The notes under the pieces were generated by a model. That model was not told where the DNA came from, ran no database searches, and saw nothing but the letters and a program-made list of their open reading frames with translations. A stretch of 64,000 bases of DNA from Roseihalotalea indica (lineage in GTDB: Bacteria > Bacteroidota > Bacteroidia > Cytophagales > Cyclobacteriaceae), in contig NZ_JAINFL010000002.1 of NCBI RefSeq assembly GCF_022458895.1, positions 558,001 to 622,000 of the forward strand, given 5' to 3'. How positions within the stretch are numbered: position 1 is the stretch's first letter; each line of letters begins with the position of its first letter. This document shows, piece after piece, positions 18,465 through 29,285 of this stretch. The position numbers were made by a program, and so were the translations under genes.

Positions 18465-20858
18465 TTAGATATCAATTATTTCGGTCTTACCGGGTTGTAG
18501 TTGTAATTCTTGGGCTGGGAACCTAATTGTTACCGGAGGGCTGTTTCCGTCTTTGGCTTCAACCCTGCACTTATGCTGGGAAAAATCCAGCATTAACCAC
18601 ACACCCCTGTAGTATAGTTGCATCTTCAAGGAAGCTATTTCTTTTGGGAAATGGGGGTTTAGCCAAAGTACATCATCCCTTATTTCCAGACCGGTAAGGC
18701 AGCGCTGCATAATATCAACGGTGCCTGCCATAGATCCCAGGTGTATGCCCTCGGCGGTGGTACCGCCCTGGACATCCTCAAAATCACTGACCAAAGCTTC
18801 CCTGAAACAGTGCCAGGCACATTCCCGATCAGCACGAACTTCTACCCAGGATTGGACGATGCGGCTAAGGGTAGAACCGTTCGAGGTACGGGATAAATAA
18901 TATAAGATGTTTTCAGGAATTTGGGTGGGAGCAAAATCATACCCCAATCTCTCAAGTTGCGTTCCCAACTCCTCTGAGGAAAACAAATAAAATAGCATGA
19001 GCACATCGGCTTGTTTAGATGCCTTATAGCGGTTGACAGAATCCCCTTCGGCGTCCAGTATTCTATCCAGGCGTTGAATATTATCATACTTCTTGCGGTA
19101 TCCTTCCCAATCAAAATCCTTTAGTTTATCATAGCCTTCGAACTGGGCTATGATACCATTTTCTATAAACGGGATAAACAACTTCCGGCTTATTTCATCC
19201 CAACTCTGAAGCTCCTTTTCTTCAATTTCCAGTTTTTGAATCAACTCGTTTTTGCGCGACTCACCTAATAGGGCAAGCCCCATTAGTGTATGCGAGAAGA
19301 GCCACGACGCCATAAAATTGGTGTAGGCATTATTATCAATGCCCGGTTGCTCGGCTCTGGGATAGGCCGTATGAAACTCATCGGGCCCCACCACTTTCAG
19401 GATTTCGTATCGTCCTTTACTTTCGTTCCAGGTAGAAATACTTGTAAAAAAACGGGCTATCTCCAGTAGCATCTCAACACCATAAAACTTCATAAATCCC
19501 ATATCTGCGGTGGCCTCGTAGTATTGCCAGATATTATAGGCAATGGCCAGGTTCACGTGCCGCTGCAGGTACGTATGATCCGGTACCCATTGGCCTGATT
19601 GGGGATTCAGATGCACCACCTGACTTTCTTCCCTGCCATTACTACTACTTTGCCAGGGAAACATCGCGCCCCGCAAACCTTCTTTTTCAGCCAGCTTCCT
19701 GGCGGCATGTAAACGATTATAGCGGTATAGTAATAACGAACGGGTAAGATCAGGCATCCGAAAGTTCAGTAAAGGAAAAATGAACAGTTCATCCCAGAAA
19801 ATGTGTCCCCGGTATGCTTCTCCATGCCATCCACGGGCAGGCACCCCCACATCCCGGCCGATGGTATGCATAGAGCAGGTTTGCAAAAGATGGAATATAT
19901 GTAGGCGAAGGAGTAACTGGGAATTTTCCGGAGCTAAAAAGGAGATATCAAACCGCTTCCACAATCTGGCCCATGCTTCTGCATGATTTTTTTCCAGCAT
20001 TGTAAATGACACCTTTTCAGCAATAGCTTGCCGGGCCTCTATTAAGGGCTCGCTGATCGCCTGGTCTTTGGAGGTAAATACGACCACTGTTTTTTCAATG
20101 GTAGTTACTTTTTTCTGACGGACATCCAAGGTGATGTATTGGCTTATTTTTCCTTCTTCCTGTGTAGTCTTACGTTTCGCTATTGCCTGCCTATCTTCTT
20201 CAAAAACCTGGCAACAGGTGGCCTGAGCCATGTAAATACGTGACTGGTTGGATTGAACAAGCAAGTAAATAACATCCCCAGTCGTTTCCCCCTGATCAAT
20301 AATTTTCAGGTGTTGGTTATTTAACTCGCCGTAACGTTTCACTCCTTCATTTTTCACACTGCCATCAAGCCCTGTACGCAGGCAGATACTACCTGACCAA
20401 TTGACCGCTTGAAACTCCCAACGGATAGCGGCCCAGTGCGGGTTGTCCATGCTTGCCAGCCGGGTACTAACTATGGTAGATTCACGGTTTTTCGGATCGA
20501 TGAAATGCATTTCCCGTCTTAAAATTCCTAGAGCCATGTCCAATTCCTGACGGTAGTGGATAACCCTGCTTCGTTCCAAACTAAACCAGTTTTCATCACC
20601 TTCTACCTTAAAACTGAGACTAAGCCAATTAGGCCAATTCACAAGGTCTTCGTTTTCAATAAATTTACCAGCAATCATAGAGGGTAAGCGATTGTATCCT
20701 CCGGCCAGGTAGGTCCCGGGATAATGCACCTGATCAGCTACCGATTCTTCCGCCGCGCCCCTGGTGGCAAAGTAGCCGTTACCAAGCGTACAAAGTGCTT
20801 CGCGAAGTCCTTCCTGAGCAGTGTTTAGTCCTTTATAAACCAGTTTCCAGTTATTCAT
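18465..20858 (-). CDS. GH65 disaccharide phosphorylase (trehalose/maltose type)
   Basis: A 797-residue glycoside hydrolase family 65 enzyme, which splits an alpha-glucoside with phosphate to give beta-glucose 1-phosphate. The N-terminal domain starts at NNWKLVYKGLNTAQEG. The (alpha/alpha)6 barrel has GRDVGVPARGWHGEAYRGHIFWDELF and the general-acid Glu in GPDEFH (about residue 492), followed by IDNNAYTNF. The ATG at 20858 starts the conserved domain and overlaps the end of the HAD-fusion gene by 8 bases; the longer upstream start would lie well inside that gene. The exact substrate (trehalose, maltose, kojibiose or a phosphate form) cannot be fixed, but its neighbour carries beta-phosphoglucomutase and trehalose-phosphatase domains, which favours trehalose metabolism. 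Confidence 0.9.
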   Translation of the reverse strand: MNNWKLVYKGLNTAQEGLREALCTLGNGYFATRGAAEESVADQVHYPGTYLAGGYNRLPSMIAGKFIENEDLVNWPNWLSLSFKVEGDENWFSLERSRVIHYRQELDMALGILRREMHFIDPKNRESTIVSTRLASMDNPHWAAIRWEFQAVNWSGSICLRTGLDGSVKNEGVKRYGELNNQHLKIIDQGETTGDVIYLLVQSNQSRIYMAQATCCQVFEEDRQAIAKRKTTQEEGKISQYITLDVRQKKVTTIEKTVVVFTSKDQAISEPLIEARQAIAEKVSFTMLEKNHAEAWARLWKRFDISFLAPENSQLLLRLHIFHLLQTCSMHTIGRDVGVPARGWHGEAYRGHIFWDELFIFPLLNFRMPDLTRSLLLYRYNRLHAARKLAEKEGLRGAMFPWQSSSNGREESQVVHLNPQSGQWVPDHTYLQRHVNLAIAYNIWQYYEATADMGFMKFYGVEMLLEIARFFTSISTWNESKGRYEILKVVGPDEFHTAYPRAEQPGIDNNAYTNFMASWLFSHTLMGLALLGESRKNELIQKLEIEEKELQSWDEISRKLFIPFIENGIIAQFEGYDKLKDFDWEGYRKKYDNIQRLDRILDAEGDSVNRYKASKQADVLMLFYLFSSEELGTQLERLGYDFAPTQIPENILYYLSRTSNGSTLSRIVQSWVEVRADRECAWHCFREALVSDFEDVQGGTTAEGIHLGSMAGTVDIMQRCLTGLEIRDDVLWLNPHFPKEIASLKMQLYYRGVWLMLDFSQHKCRVEAKDGNSPPVTIRFPAQELQLQPGKTEIIDI

Positions 20859-22416
20859 CTTCTTTATGCTGTTTTTTAATGATCCTGATGAAGCTGTCCA
20901 ACAACTCGTCCATCTCGCTTGCGCTATCAATGCGATAATCGGCATATGTAGGGCTTTGGTGGTCGCCCACTATGATTCCTGTTCCGTGTTCAGGAAGCAG
21001 CTTAAAAGCATCTTCATCTGTAATATCATCGCCCATATAAAAGTGATGAAAGCCCAGTTCCTGCAAACAAAGCTTGTCGGCAATCCATTGCATAGCTTTT
21101 CCCTTATCCCAGTCAATAGTAGGGCGAACCTCGATGACCATTTTCCCTGCCCCGGTTCTTAGACCAGGATACTGGTCTACCAGTTCTTGGGTCAAAGCAA
21201 TAACTTTTGACCCAACATTCTTCCGAGCATTACGATAGTGCACGGCAACGGCATACTTTTTTGGTTCTACAAGGATACCTTCGAGCGATGACAACTTTTT
21301 CTGTAGAGCACGAGCGACCTCTTCCACAGTCTCTATAATGGAATTACCTTCTGGCAAGCCAAAAGCCACCTGTTGCGGTCCTTCTATATCAAATCCATGA
21401 CTGCCCGTATAGTAAATGTTTTCTATTCCTACTAATTGTTTAACATCATCTCGGTCTCTTCCACTAATAATGATAACTGGGGCCAGCTTAGCCAGTTGAG
21501 ATAACTTTTCCCGAGTGGCTGGCGATAACAATGCGTCCTCAGGATGCGGGACAATCGGGGTAAGCGTGCCGTCGTAATCAAAAAAGAAAACCGGCTTTTT
21601 TGATCGTATTTCTCCACCGATATGATGTTCACACAGACAAGCATGTTCTAGGGCTGCAAAATCCTGAGGGTAACGAAGACTATTTCCGGTATAAGCTAAT
21701 TCTCCCAGGTTGTTGATGATGATATCGGTTTTTGACTGTTTTAATAGTTCGGAGTTATTTTCCTTTAATATTCCGATGACCAGCCCAAATCCAGCCTTTA
21801 CCGCCGCTTCAATGCCTGCCGCAGCATCTTCGGCCACCGCAGCTCGCGAAGGTTCGACCTTCAGCATTCTGGCAGCTTGAAGAAACGTGTCCGGCTGTGG
21901 TTTACCTAGTAGTTTTTTTTCTTCGGCTACGATACCATCAACTACCACATCAAATAAGTGGGTAACTCCGGCAGCATCAAGGATAGGCTGACAGTTTTTA
22001 CTGGAAGATACCACGGCCGTTTTTATGCCCTTCTCCTTCCAGGCTCTTACCGCGTCAATGGATGCTGGATACACCTCTACCCCCTCTTTCGTCAGAAGTT
22101 CGTGGAACAGCGTATTCTTTTTCTTGCTCAGGCTATGGACGGTCATGGTGTCTATAGATTCTGTACTGCTGCCTTCAGGTATTTTGATATTTTTAGCTTC
22201 AAGGTAACTTCTGATTCCTTCCAGGCGGGGTTTACCATCAATATACTTTGGATAGTCAGTAGCGATGACAAATTCACGGTACATGGCCTGGTTTTTTGCT
22301 GCTTCCTTGGTAAGCAACTCATCAAACAGCAGTTTCCATGCCCGGGCGTGCAGTCGGGCAGTCTGCGTTAACACCCCATCAAGGTCACACAATATGGCTT
22401 CAATTTCTTTCTTCAT
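20851..22416 (-). CDS. Beta-phosphoglucomutase / trehalose-6-phosphatase HAD fusion
   Basis: A 521-residue protein made of two HAD enzymes. Residues 1 to about 240 are beta-phosphoglucomutase-like: nucleophile in LCDLDGVLTQTARLHARAW, then AVVSSSKNCQPIL and AVAEDAAAGIEAAVKAGFG. Residues 275-521 are trehalose-6-phosphate phosphatase (OtsB): FFFDYDGTLTPIVPHPEDAL, VIIISGRDRDDVKQLVG, GSHGFDIEGP and YMGDDITDEDAFKLL. The ATG at 22416 (MKKEIEAILCDLDGV) leaves a 31-base gap to the phosphoketolase gene. The first domain would convert the beta-glucose 1-phosphate made by the adjacent GH65 enzyme to glucose 6-phosphate. No trehalose-6-phosphate synthase is in the window. Confidence 0.9.
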   Translation of the reverse strand: MKKEIEAILCDLDGVLTQTARLHARAWKLLFDELLTKEAAKNQAMYREFVIATDYPKYIDGKPRLEGIRSYLEAKNIKIPEGSSTESIDTMTVHSLSKKKNTLFHELLTKEGVEVYPASIDAVRAWKEKGIKTAVVSSSKNCQPILDAAGVTHLFDVVVDGIVAEEKKLLGKPQPDTFLQAARMLKVEPSRAAVAEDAAAGIEAAVKAGFGLVIGILKENNSELLKQSKTDIIINNLGELAYTGNSLRYPQDFAALEHACLCEHHIGGEIRSKKPVFFFDYDGTLTPIVPHPEDALLSPATREKLSQLAKLAPVIIISGRDRDDVKQLVGIENIYYTGSHGFDIEGPQQVAFGLPEGNSIIETVEEVARALQKKLSSLEGILVEPKKYAVAVHYRNARKNVGSKVIALTQELVDQYPGLRTGAGKMVIEVRPTIDWDKGKAMQWIADKLCLQELGFHHFYMGDDITDEDAFKLLPEHGTGIIVGDHQSPTYADYRIDSASEMDELLDSFIRIIKKQHKEDE

Positions 22417-22447
22417 CAGTGATGTTAAGTTTGCTAAAGCGCGACGC

Positions 22448-24841
22448 TTAGCTTTTCCATTTCCAATTTCTGACCTCCGGCATATCCATGCCGTTTTTCC
22501 TGATATAATATTTATGTTCAATCAACTTGTCCTGCATTTCCTGTTTCAAGTATGCTACTTCATCGCCTAATTGTGGCAACCTGTCCAGGACATCCTGCAC
22601 CAGGTGAAAACGATCTATATCGTTTAATACCGTCATATCAAATGCCGTGGTAATAGTTCCTTCTTCCTTGTATCCCCGTACATGCAGGTTGATATGATTG
22701 GTACGACTGTAGGTAAGCCGATGAATAAGCCAGGGGTAGCCATGAAAAGCAAAAATGACGGGTTTGTTTTTAGTGAACAACATATCAAAATCAGTATCTT
22801 TTAATCCATGGGGATGTTCTGTCTCCGGTTGTAGCTTCATCAAATCAACAACATTTACCACCCTCACTTTCAGTTCAGGCAATTTTTCACGAAGGATAGA
22901 TACCGCCGCCAGCGTTTCCAGGGTAGGCACGTCCCCCGCACAAGCCATGACCACGTCGGGTTCCGTATCCTGGTCATTGCTAGCCCAAGTCCAGATGCCT
23001 ATTCCTTTGGTACAGTGAATAACGGCTTCTTCCATAGGAAGCCATTGGGGGGCAGGGTGTTTGCCGGCTACCACCACATTGACATAATGCCTGCTACGGA
23101 AACAATGATCCATCACGGATAAAAGGCAGTTGGCATCCGGGGGCAGATACACCCGAACTATTTCGGCCTTTTTATTGACTACATGGTCAATAAAGCCCGG
23201 GTCTTGGTGAGTAAACCCGTTATGGTCCTGCCGCCACACATGGGAGGCTAATAGAATATTCAGGGAGGCTATTTTCCTTCGCCAGGGAAGTTCCGCACTC
23301 ACCTTCAGCCACTTGGCATGTTGGTTGAACATGGAATCAATAATATGGATAAAAGCTTCGTAGCAATTAAACAAGCCATGTCTGCCGGTTAACAGATAGC
23401 CCTCCAACCAGCCTTCGCATTGATGTTCACTAAGCATCTCTACGACTCGCCCATCTTTTTCAAGAAATTCATCTGTTTCTACAGTGTGTGCTTCCCACTG
23501 ACGGTTGGTAACTTCAAAAACTGCATTTAACCGGTTGGACAGTGTCTCATCGGGGCCAAAAACCCTGAAATTTCGCTGCTTTTGGTTCAGCTTGATGATA
23601 TCCCGGACAAATTCACCCAAAATACGGGTATCACCGGGCCCCATCTCTCCCCGCACCGGTATATCTATTCCATACTTACGAAAGTCGGGCATACGAAGCT
23701 CTTTCAGCAAAACGCCTCCGTTGGCATGGGGGTTGGCTCCCATTCGCCGCACACCTTCTGCCGATAGCTCAGCCAACTCTGGAAATAAGCGGCCTTGCTG
23801 ATCGAACAACTCCTCGGGTTCATAGCTTTTCAACCATGCTTCCAATTGCGTGAGGTGTTCCGGATTATTGGCAGAATCTGACAAAGGAACCTGATGGGAC
23901 CGGAAATGATCTTCAACCGGTAGGCCATCGATGGATTTAGGCCCCGTCCATCCCTTAGGCGATTTAAATATAATCATGGGCCAGTGTGGACGTTCTGTAT
24001 TATTATTTTGGGTTGCGTTTGCTTTTATTGCTTGTATTTCTTCAATCACTTTATCCAGCAACTGCGCCATCTCTTGATGCATATGCATCGCGTCTTTACC
24101 CTCAATGAAGTAGGGCTTCCATCCATAGCCTAAAAAAAGTTGCTCCAGTTCTTCATTTCCAATGCGGGCAAGGATGGTTGGATTGGCAATCTTATATCCG
24201 TTGAGATGCAGAATAGGAAGCACTACTCCGTCTGTTATCGGGTTAAGAAATTTGTTGGAGTGCCAGGAAGTGGCCAATGGGGCTGTTTCTGCTTCTCCAT
24301 CGCCTACTACGCACGAAACAATTAGATCAGGATTATCAAATGCAGCCCCGAAAGCATGACTGAGTGAATAGCCCAATTCACCTCCTTCATGGATAGAACC
24401 CGGACATTCCGGAGAAACATGGCTTGGAATACCGCCGGGAAAGGAAAATTGGGTAAATAGTTTTTTTAGCCCCTCTTCGTCCTGGCTGATGTTGGGATAC
24501 ACTTCACTATACGTGCCTTCCAGATACGTACTGCCCACGAGTGCCGGTCCACCGTGACCGGGGCCTGATATGTAGATCATGTTCAGGTCATATTTTTTAA
24601 TGACGCGGTTCAAGTGGACATAAATAAAGTTCTGGCCGGGCGTAGTGCCCCAGTGTCCCAATAACATGGGTTTAATGTGTTCCGGTTGGAGCGGCTCTCT
24701 CAACAGCGGGTTATCATGCAAATAGATCTGACCCACAGAGAGGTAATTGGCCGCCCGCCAGTAGGCGTGCATTTTTGATAAAAACTCCTGAGATAGTGGC
24801 CCTTGCTGCGTTTCAATATTCTGTTTTTCCATTATTTTCAA
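22448..24841 (-). CDS. xfp: Xylulose-5-P / fructose-6-P phosphoketolase
   Basis: A 797-residue thiamine-diphosphate enzyme that cleaves xylulose 5-phosphate or fructose 6-phosphate with phosphate to give acetyl phosphate and a shorter sugar phosphate. Both family signatures are present: [20 protein letters not shown] and [39 protein letters not shown] and [13 protein letters not shown] also match. The start may be the ATG at 24841 or the one nine bases inside. It lies in the middle of the minus-strand carbon block and would give acetyl phosphate for ATP synthesis without NADH. No acetate kinase is in the window. Confidence 0.96.
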   Translation of the reverse strand: MKIMEKQNIETQQGPLSQEFLSKMHAYWRAANYLSVGQIYLHDNPLLREPLQPEHIKPMLLGHWGTTPGQNFIYVHLNRVIKKYDLNMIYISGPGHGGPALVGSTYLEGTYSEVYPNISQDEEGLKKLFTQFSFPGGIPSHVSPECPGSIHEGGELGYSLSHAFGAAFDNPDLIVSCVVGDGEAETAPLATSWHSNKFLNPITDGVVLPILHLNGYKIANPTILARIGNEELEQLFLGYGWKPYFIEGKDAMHMHQEMAQLLDKVIEEIQAIKANATQNNNTERPHWPMIIFKSPKGWTGPKSIDGLPVEDHFRSHQVPLSDSANNPEHLTQLEAWLKSYEPEELFDQQGRLFPELAELSAEGVRRMGANPHANGGVLLKELRMPDFRKYGIDIPVRGEMGPGDTRILGEFVRDIIKLNQKQRNFRVFGPDETLSNRLNAVFEVTNRQWEAHTVETDEFLEKDGRVVEMLSEHQCEGWLEGYLLTGRHGLFNCYEAFIHIIDSMFNQHAKWLKVSAELPWRRKIASLNILLASHVWRQDHNGFTHQDPGFIDHVVNKKAEIVRVYLPPDANCLLSVMDHCFRSRHYVNVVVAGKHPAPQWLPMEEAVIHCTKGIGIWTWASNDQDTEPDVVMACAGDVPTLETLAAVSILREKLPELKVRVVNVVDLMKLQPETEHPHGLKDTDFDMLFTKNKPVIFAFHGYPWLIHRLTYSRTNHINLHVRGYKEEGTITTAFDMTVLNDIDRFHLVQDVLDRLPQLGDEVAYLKQEMQDKLIEHKYYIRKNGMDMPEVRNWKWKS

Positions 24842-25028
24842 ATTCTTGCCATTGATTGATTATTGTTTTGAGATCCGATATACCAACGTATTGAGTTTTT
24901 CGCGGTCTAAAGCAAAACCCCTTCAACCCTATTTATCCCCTTCTGCTATGCCCCGTTTACAAGGAGGAAAAGTAATTAGCCTCACGCCCAAGGTTACATT
25001 TCCATGAGTCTAATGTATTGATGATTAT

Positions 25029-25802
25029 CTATTGAGCAGTATAGCCGCCATCGATCACCAGTTCGGCACCGGTCATAAATTTAGATTCGTCGGAGGCCAG
25101 ATAGACCACCCCGTAGCCGATGTCATCCGGTTCCCCTACGTGTCCGACAGGATGCATGCTGTCTAATAACTTTCTACCTTCTACCACATTTCCCTGTGCT
25201 TTCAGGTAGTTTTCTACCATCGGCGTCCAGATGTAAGCCGGGTGTATAGAATTGACCCGGATACCATAGCCCTGCCGAGCACAGTGTAGTGCTGCTGACT
25301 TGGTGAAGAGGGTAACACCCCCCTTACTGGCATTGTAAGCAGGTAGGTTAGGGTCACCCACCAGACCTTCAATAGAAGAAAAATTAATAACGGAGCCACC
25401 CTCTCCGGTCTTCCGCATGGCTTTGATGCCGTATTGGGTACCCAGGAAAGTGCCATCCAGGTTAATGCTCATGAGTTTTTTCCAATCGGCCAGCGTCACT
25501 TCTTCCACATTTCCCCCTACTCCAATACCGGCCGAGTTAGCCAGGATATGCAGTTTATCAAAGGTATTAAGCGTAGTCTGAATAACCTTTTCCCATTCAT
25601 CTTCCTGAGAGACATCCTGCCGGATGAATATAGCCGCGCCGCCCTGCTGCTCGATCATTTGCACTACTTCGTGGCCATGATCTTCATCCAGGTCGGTTAC
25701 TACTACGTTTGCTCTCTCTCGTGCTAACAGAAGAGCACTGGATTTTCCTAAGCCAGAAGCACCTCCCGTAACAATAGCTACTTTGTTTTTTACTCTGTCC
25801 AT
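25029..25802 (-). CDS. Short-chain dehydrogenase/reductase
   Basis: A 257-residue classical SDR. The nucleotide motif is VTGGASGLGKSSALLLARE (residues 11-29), Asp36-37 region VVTDLDEDHG suggests NAD preference, NSAGIG is the structural NAG-type motif, and the catalytic set is Ser in NFSSIEG and YNASKGG. The C-terminus GAELVIDGGYTAQ is typical. It resembles cyclopentanol/glucose dehydrogenase-like members; the substrate is unknown. It lies between the phosphoketolase and glucan phosphorylase genes, 28 bases after the latter. Confidence 0.9.
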   Translation of the reverse strand: MDRVKNKVAIVTGGASGLGKSSALLLARERANVVVTDLDEDHGHEVVQMIEQQGGAAIFIRQDVSQEDEWEKVIQTTLNTFDKLHILANSAGIGVGGNVEEVTLADWKKLMSINLDGTFLGTQYGIKAMRKTGEGGSVINFSSIEGLVGDPNLPAYNASKGGVTLFTKSAALHCARQGYGIRVNSIHPAYIWTPMVENYLKAQGNVVEGRKLLDSMHPVGHVGEPDDIGYGVVYLASDESKFMTGAELVIDGGYTAQ

Positions 25803-25830
25803 ATATAGAAAAATTAAGGGTTGACTGATG

Positions 25831-28371
25831 CTAGCGCTGCCATAGAATCAGGTGATCTTCCAACGGTACTGAAATGCTTTCGTAAGCTGGAATGATGCGA
25901 ATCGTGTAATCATTGGCAGGCCGGGAAGTGGCAACCAGCGTATGAAACTTATTTTTTCTCTGATCTCCGATTGAATCTGCCTCCATTTTTATCCTTATCG
26001 GCGCTTCACCGTTGATGCCTTCCGCATAAAGTTCTACCAGGATATCCTCCAAGTTTATTCCATTTAACCATATCTGAATACGAAAGAAATACCCATTCTC
26101 CACACTTTCCGTTTGAACTTCACCAAACTGTATTTTATCCCACTTGTCTTTGAGACGCTGTTGTGCAGCCATGATATTTTTACTGGCTGATCCTTTTTTT
26201 GTCACTCTTTTAATATAGTTGTCAGCCAGAGATAGATAATAGCGTTCCGTATATTCCCGCACGGTACGATTGGCTGAAAAACGGGGAGTCAGGGTCGCCA
26301 TGCTCTTCCGCATTCGCTCCACCCAGCGTTTCGGTAATCCATGCGCGTTGCGCTCGTAAAATTCGGGAATTATCTCTTGTTCCAGCAGGTCATACAATGC
26401 CTTGGCTTCTTTTGCATCCCAGGAAGGGTCATCACCATGTTCCTGCACATCGCCTATTGCCCATCCTACTTCAGGGGTGTAGGCTTCTGCCCACCATCCA
26501 TCAAGCTCAGACAAATTAATGCCACCATTGACCAGCACCTTCATGCCACTGGTTCCGCTGGCTTCCCAAGGGCGCCTTGGTGTATTGAGCCACACATCTA
26601 CGCCCTGCACCAGTTTTTCCGTTAGATGCATATCGTAGTCGCTTAAAAAGACCACATGCTTGTATAAGTTATGTTGCTGGATAAATTGTACCCATTGGCG
26701 TATCAATGCTTTGCCTGATTCATCATACGGCGGAGCCTTACCGGCAATGACCAACTGCACGGGCTGTTCAGAATTGGTGAGCAGGCGGATAAACCGTTCA
26801 GGATCATGCAAGAGAAGAGCCGGCCTCTTGTAAGGAACAAACCGCCGGGCGAACCCCAGCGTTAAGGCATCGGGATTAAACACCTGTTTTGCTGCTTCAA
26901 CAACATCAGGTGACAGACCTGAAACCACCGATTGTCTTTCAAACGTTGTTCGGATAAAGCTAATGAGCTGCTTTCTGGACTGGCTTCGAAATTGCCAAAG
27001 TTTTTCATCACTTATACTGGAAATATGCTGTTCCAGGTTCTCCAAATCGCCCCTCCATCGGTCTTTACCGCAGACCTCCGTCCATAGTTCATCGGCATAT
27101 TCGGAATCCCAGCATGGCATGTGAACCCCATTGGTTATATACCCAACCGGCACTTCGTCTATCGGCCAGCGCGGGAAAAGACTTCTAAAAAGATGCCGGC
27201 TTACCTCAGCGTGCAAACGGCTGACCCCATTCACCGCTCCACTGCCACGTATAGCCAGGTAAGCCATGTTGAAACTTTCCGAGGCGTCGTTGGCATTCTG
27301 GCGGCCGAGAGCCATCAAATCTTTGAAAGTGATACCAAGCTCTTTTGTCGCATAGTCACCCAAGTATTGCTCCATGAGTGCAGGGTTAAAGTGGTCAAAA
27401 CCGGCGGCAACAGCGGTGTGGGTGGTAAACAAATTGCCGGCCCGGGTAATGGCCAGTGCCTCTGCAAACGAAGTTCCCGTTTCTTTCATAAAATCATGGG
27501 CTCGCGCTAATACCAGAAAAGCAGCATGCCCTTCATTCATGTGGCAGACTTCCGGTTTAATCCCCAGGGTAGTGAGCAGCTTCCAACCGCCTATTCCTAA
27601 GATGATTTCCTGCTTTATGCGAAGTTCGGTTCCGCCGCCGTACAGTTCATCAGTGATACCCCGGTGAATAGGTAGATTAGCAGCATCATTACTATCCAGC
27701 AGGTACAGCTTCAAACTCCCTACCTGTACCTGCCAGGTACGCAGCCAGACAGGGTAGCCGGGTAATGACACCTTTAATCGCAGCCATTCGCCGTTGGGTA
27801 AGCGCAGCGGTGAAATGGGTAACTGTCCCGGATCGTTGTAGGGAAACAGCGCTTGTTGTGAGCCATATTTATCAATCTGCTGACGAAAATATCCCTGAGC
27901 ATAAAGCAACCCCACCGCAACCACCGGCACTCCCAGGTCGCTGGCTGATTTTAACTGATCGCCTGCGACGTTACCAAGTCCACCAACATAAATAGGTAAA
28001 GCCTCACTCAGCATATACTCCATACTGAAATAAGCAATACAGGTAAGCGGGGAACCAGCATGGTTTTTCTGAAACCAGGTAGGAGTGGAAGCCTCATGCT
28101 CATGCGAATAGATAAGATGATCAATTTTCTCTTGAAAAGCCGGATCCGCCAGTTGTCGTTCCAACTGATCCCGGGAAAGGGTCTGCAAAATGATCCAAGG
28201 GTTATGGGTGAGATCCCATAGCGCTGGGTCCAGTTGCTCCCATAACTTATCGGCAGCATGATTCCAAGACCACCGAATATTAAGGGCAAGTTCGCCCAGA
28301 GAATTTATGCCTTCAATATCTGGATGCACCAGTCCATAGGGCTGATAGGTGTTAGAGGCTGGTTTACTCAT
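25831..28371 (-). CDS. glgP: Alpha-glucan (glycogen) phosphorylase, GT35
   Basis: An 846-residue pyridoxal-phosphate enzyme that releases glucose 1-phosphate from glycogen or maltodextrin. It belongs to the shorter bacterial/archaeal-type phosphorylases: start NIRWSWNHAADKLWEQLDPALW, CIAYFSMEYMLSEALPIYVGGLG, CHMNEGHAAFLVL, and the PLP-lysine region EASGTSGMKVLVNGGINLSE followed by DGWWAEAY. Its glucose 1-phosphate can feed into the phosphoketolase route coded next door. The 270-base gap upstream, after the gene at 28644, probably holds its promoter. Confidence 0.95.
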   Translation of the reverse strand: MSKPASNTYQPYGLVHPDIEGINSLGELALNIRWSWNHAADKLWEQLDPALWDLTHNPWIILQTLSRDQLERQLADPAFQEKIDHLIYSHEHEASTPTWFQKNHAGSPLTCIAYFSMEYMLSEALPIYVGGLGNVAGDQLKSASDLGVPVVAVGLLYAQGYFRQQIDKYGSQQALFPYNDPGQLPISPLRLPNGEWLRLKVSLPGYPVWLRTWQVQVGSLKLYLLDSNDAANLPIHRGITDELYGGGTELRIKQEIILGIGGWKLLTTLGIKPEVCHMNEGHAAFLVLARAHDFMKETGTSFAEALAITRAGNLFTTHTAVAAGFDHFNPALMEQYLGDYATKELGITFKDLMALGRQNANDASESFNMAYLAIRGSGAVNGVSRLHAEVSRHLFRSLFPRWPIDEVPVGYITNGVHMPCWDSEYADELWTEVCGKDRWRGDLENLEQHISSISDEKLWQFRSQSRKQLISFIRTTFERQSVVSGLSPDVVEAAKQVFNPDALTLGFARRFVPYKRPALLLHDPERFIRLLTNSEQPVQLVIAGKAPPYDESGKALIRQWVQFIQQHNLYKHVVFLSDYDMHLTEKLVQGVDVWLNTPRRPWEASGTSGMKVLVNGGINLSELDGWWAEAYTPEVGWAIGDVQEHGDDPSWDAKEAKALYDLLEQEIIPEFYERNAHGLPKRWVERMRKSMATLTPRFSANRTVREYTERYYLSLADNYIKRVTKKGSASKNIMAAQQRLKDKWDKIQFGEVQTESVENGYFFRIQIWLNGINLEDILVELYAEGINGEAPIRIKMEADSIGDQRKNKFHTLVATSRPANDYTIRIIPAYESISVPLEDHLILWQR

Positions 28372-28643
28372 GGGCTTGATGTTTATGGTAACTTCTTATA
28401 TGTATTAAAGTCTCTATCATGAAGTACTTAATCAATCTTCCGCAGGTTGAACATAATGTCTTTATTAAGTGTCTGCTGATTGCGGGGGCAAAGTACCGTT
28501 CAAATGCTTCATCGTGTAATAAAGTGAACTGGCATATGGTCACTACTTATACCTTACGGGTGAATCCGGTTGCTTGAAGCCACTTTCCGCGATATCATAC
28601 TTATTTGTAACAGTAGTGGGGTTTGAAAGACAGTATCTCTGAG

Positions 28644-29285
28644 TCAAACATTGTCTACTTTCGGTTGGGCTACCCAACGGAAATCGCATTTGGTTGCCCC
28701 GCCTGCTATGCTCCCGGATCTTTGTAGCTTGGCATCCCACATCTCAGCTAAAGGGTAATCCAAGGCACACCAGGTATTCACACAAAACGTTGATAGTCCC
28801 TTGGTCTGGAAATAGGAGGCTACCGGGCATTTTAAACAATCAAACCTCACTACATGATCGCCGGCCTGCACATCATTCCACTGATAGGAAGGGCTATTGA
28901 ATGGAAACGCTCTGAACAACTTAGTGGCTTTTTCAAGTCTGCTATAACTGTTTTGACTACTCCATCCTGCCAAACACCAGGAGAATCTTCCCATTATCCG
29001 GTAGACTTTCCAAGCAATATCATAAAAGATTTCTGTGACTATCTCTTCGCTCTTCCCTTTGGCGATTAATTCCTGAAAGAAACCGGTGGACATGACTGCT
29101 AGATGAACCATAATTGCTCCCCCCAAAGTAGGCATTGCCGGCACTTCGGGTTTTAGTTTTAAGTATCTTCGCCAGTAGCCACGAAGAATATCGTGCACTT
29201 CATTACTGTTAAAATGTGGTGCAAGGATTATCTTGGCTGCATTATCCGTCTGTATTCTGAACCAGTTCACTATTATCGTTCTCAT
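28644..29285 (-). CDS. L-2-amino-thiazoline-4-carboxylic acid hydrolase-like protein
   Basis: A 213-residue protein resembling the ATC hydrolase family. The key region is FDCLKCPVASYFQTKG, then STFCVNTWCALDYPLAEMWD and GSIAGGATKCDFRW; the cysteines and the CALDYP element are family-typical. Many family members have no proven function, and a role as a ring-opening hydrolase is only inferred. The frame overlaps the end of the GAPDH gene by 44 bases; a later start is possible but would remove conserved sequence. It may be translationally coupled to GAPDH. Confidence 0.75.
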   Translation of the reverse strand: MRTIIVNWFRIQTDNAAKIILAPHFNSNEVHDILRGYWRRYLKLKPEVPAMPTLGGAIMVHLAVMSTGFFQELIAKGKSEEIVTEIFYDIAWKVYRIMGRFSWCLAGWSSQNSYSRLEKATKLFRAFPFNSPSYQWNDVQAGDHVVRFDCLKCPVASYFQTKGLSTFCVNTWCALDYPLAEMWDAKLQRSGSIAGGATKCDFRWVAQPKVDNV

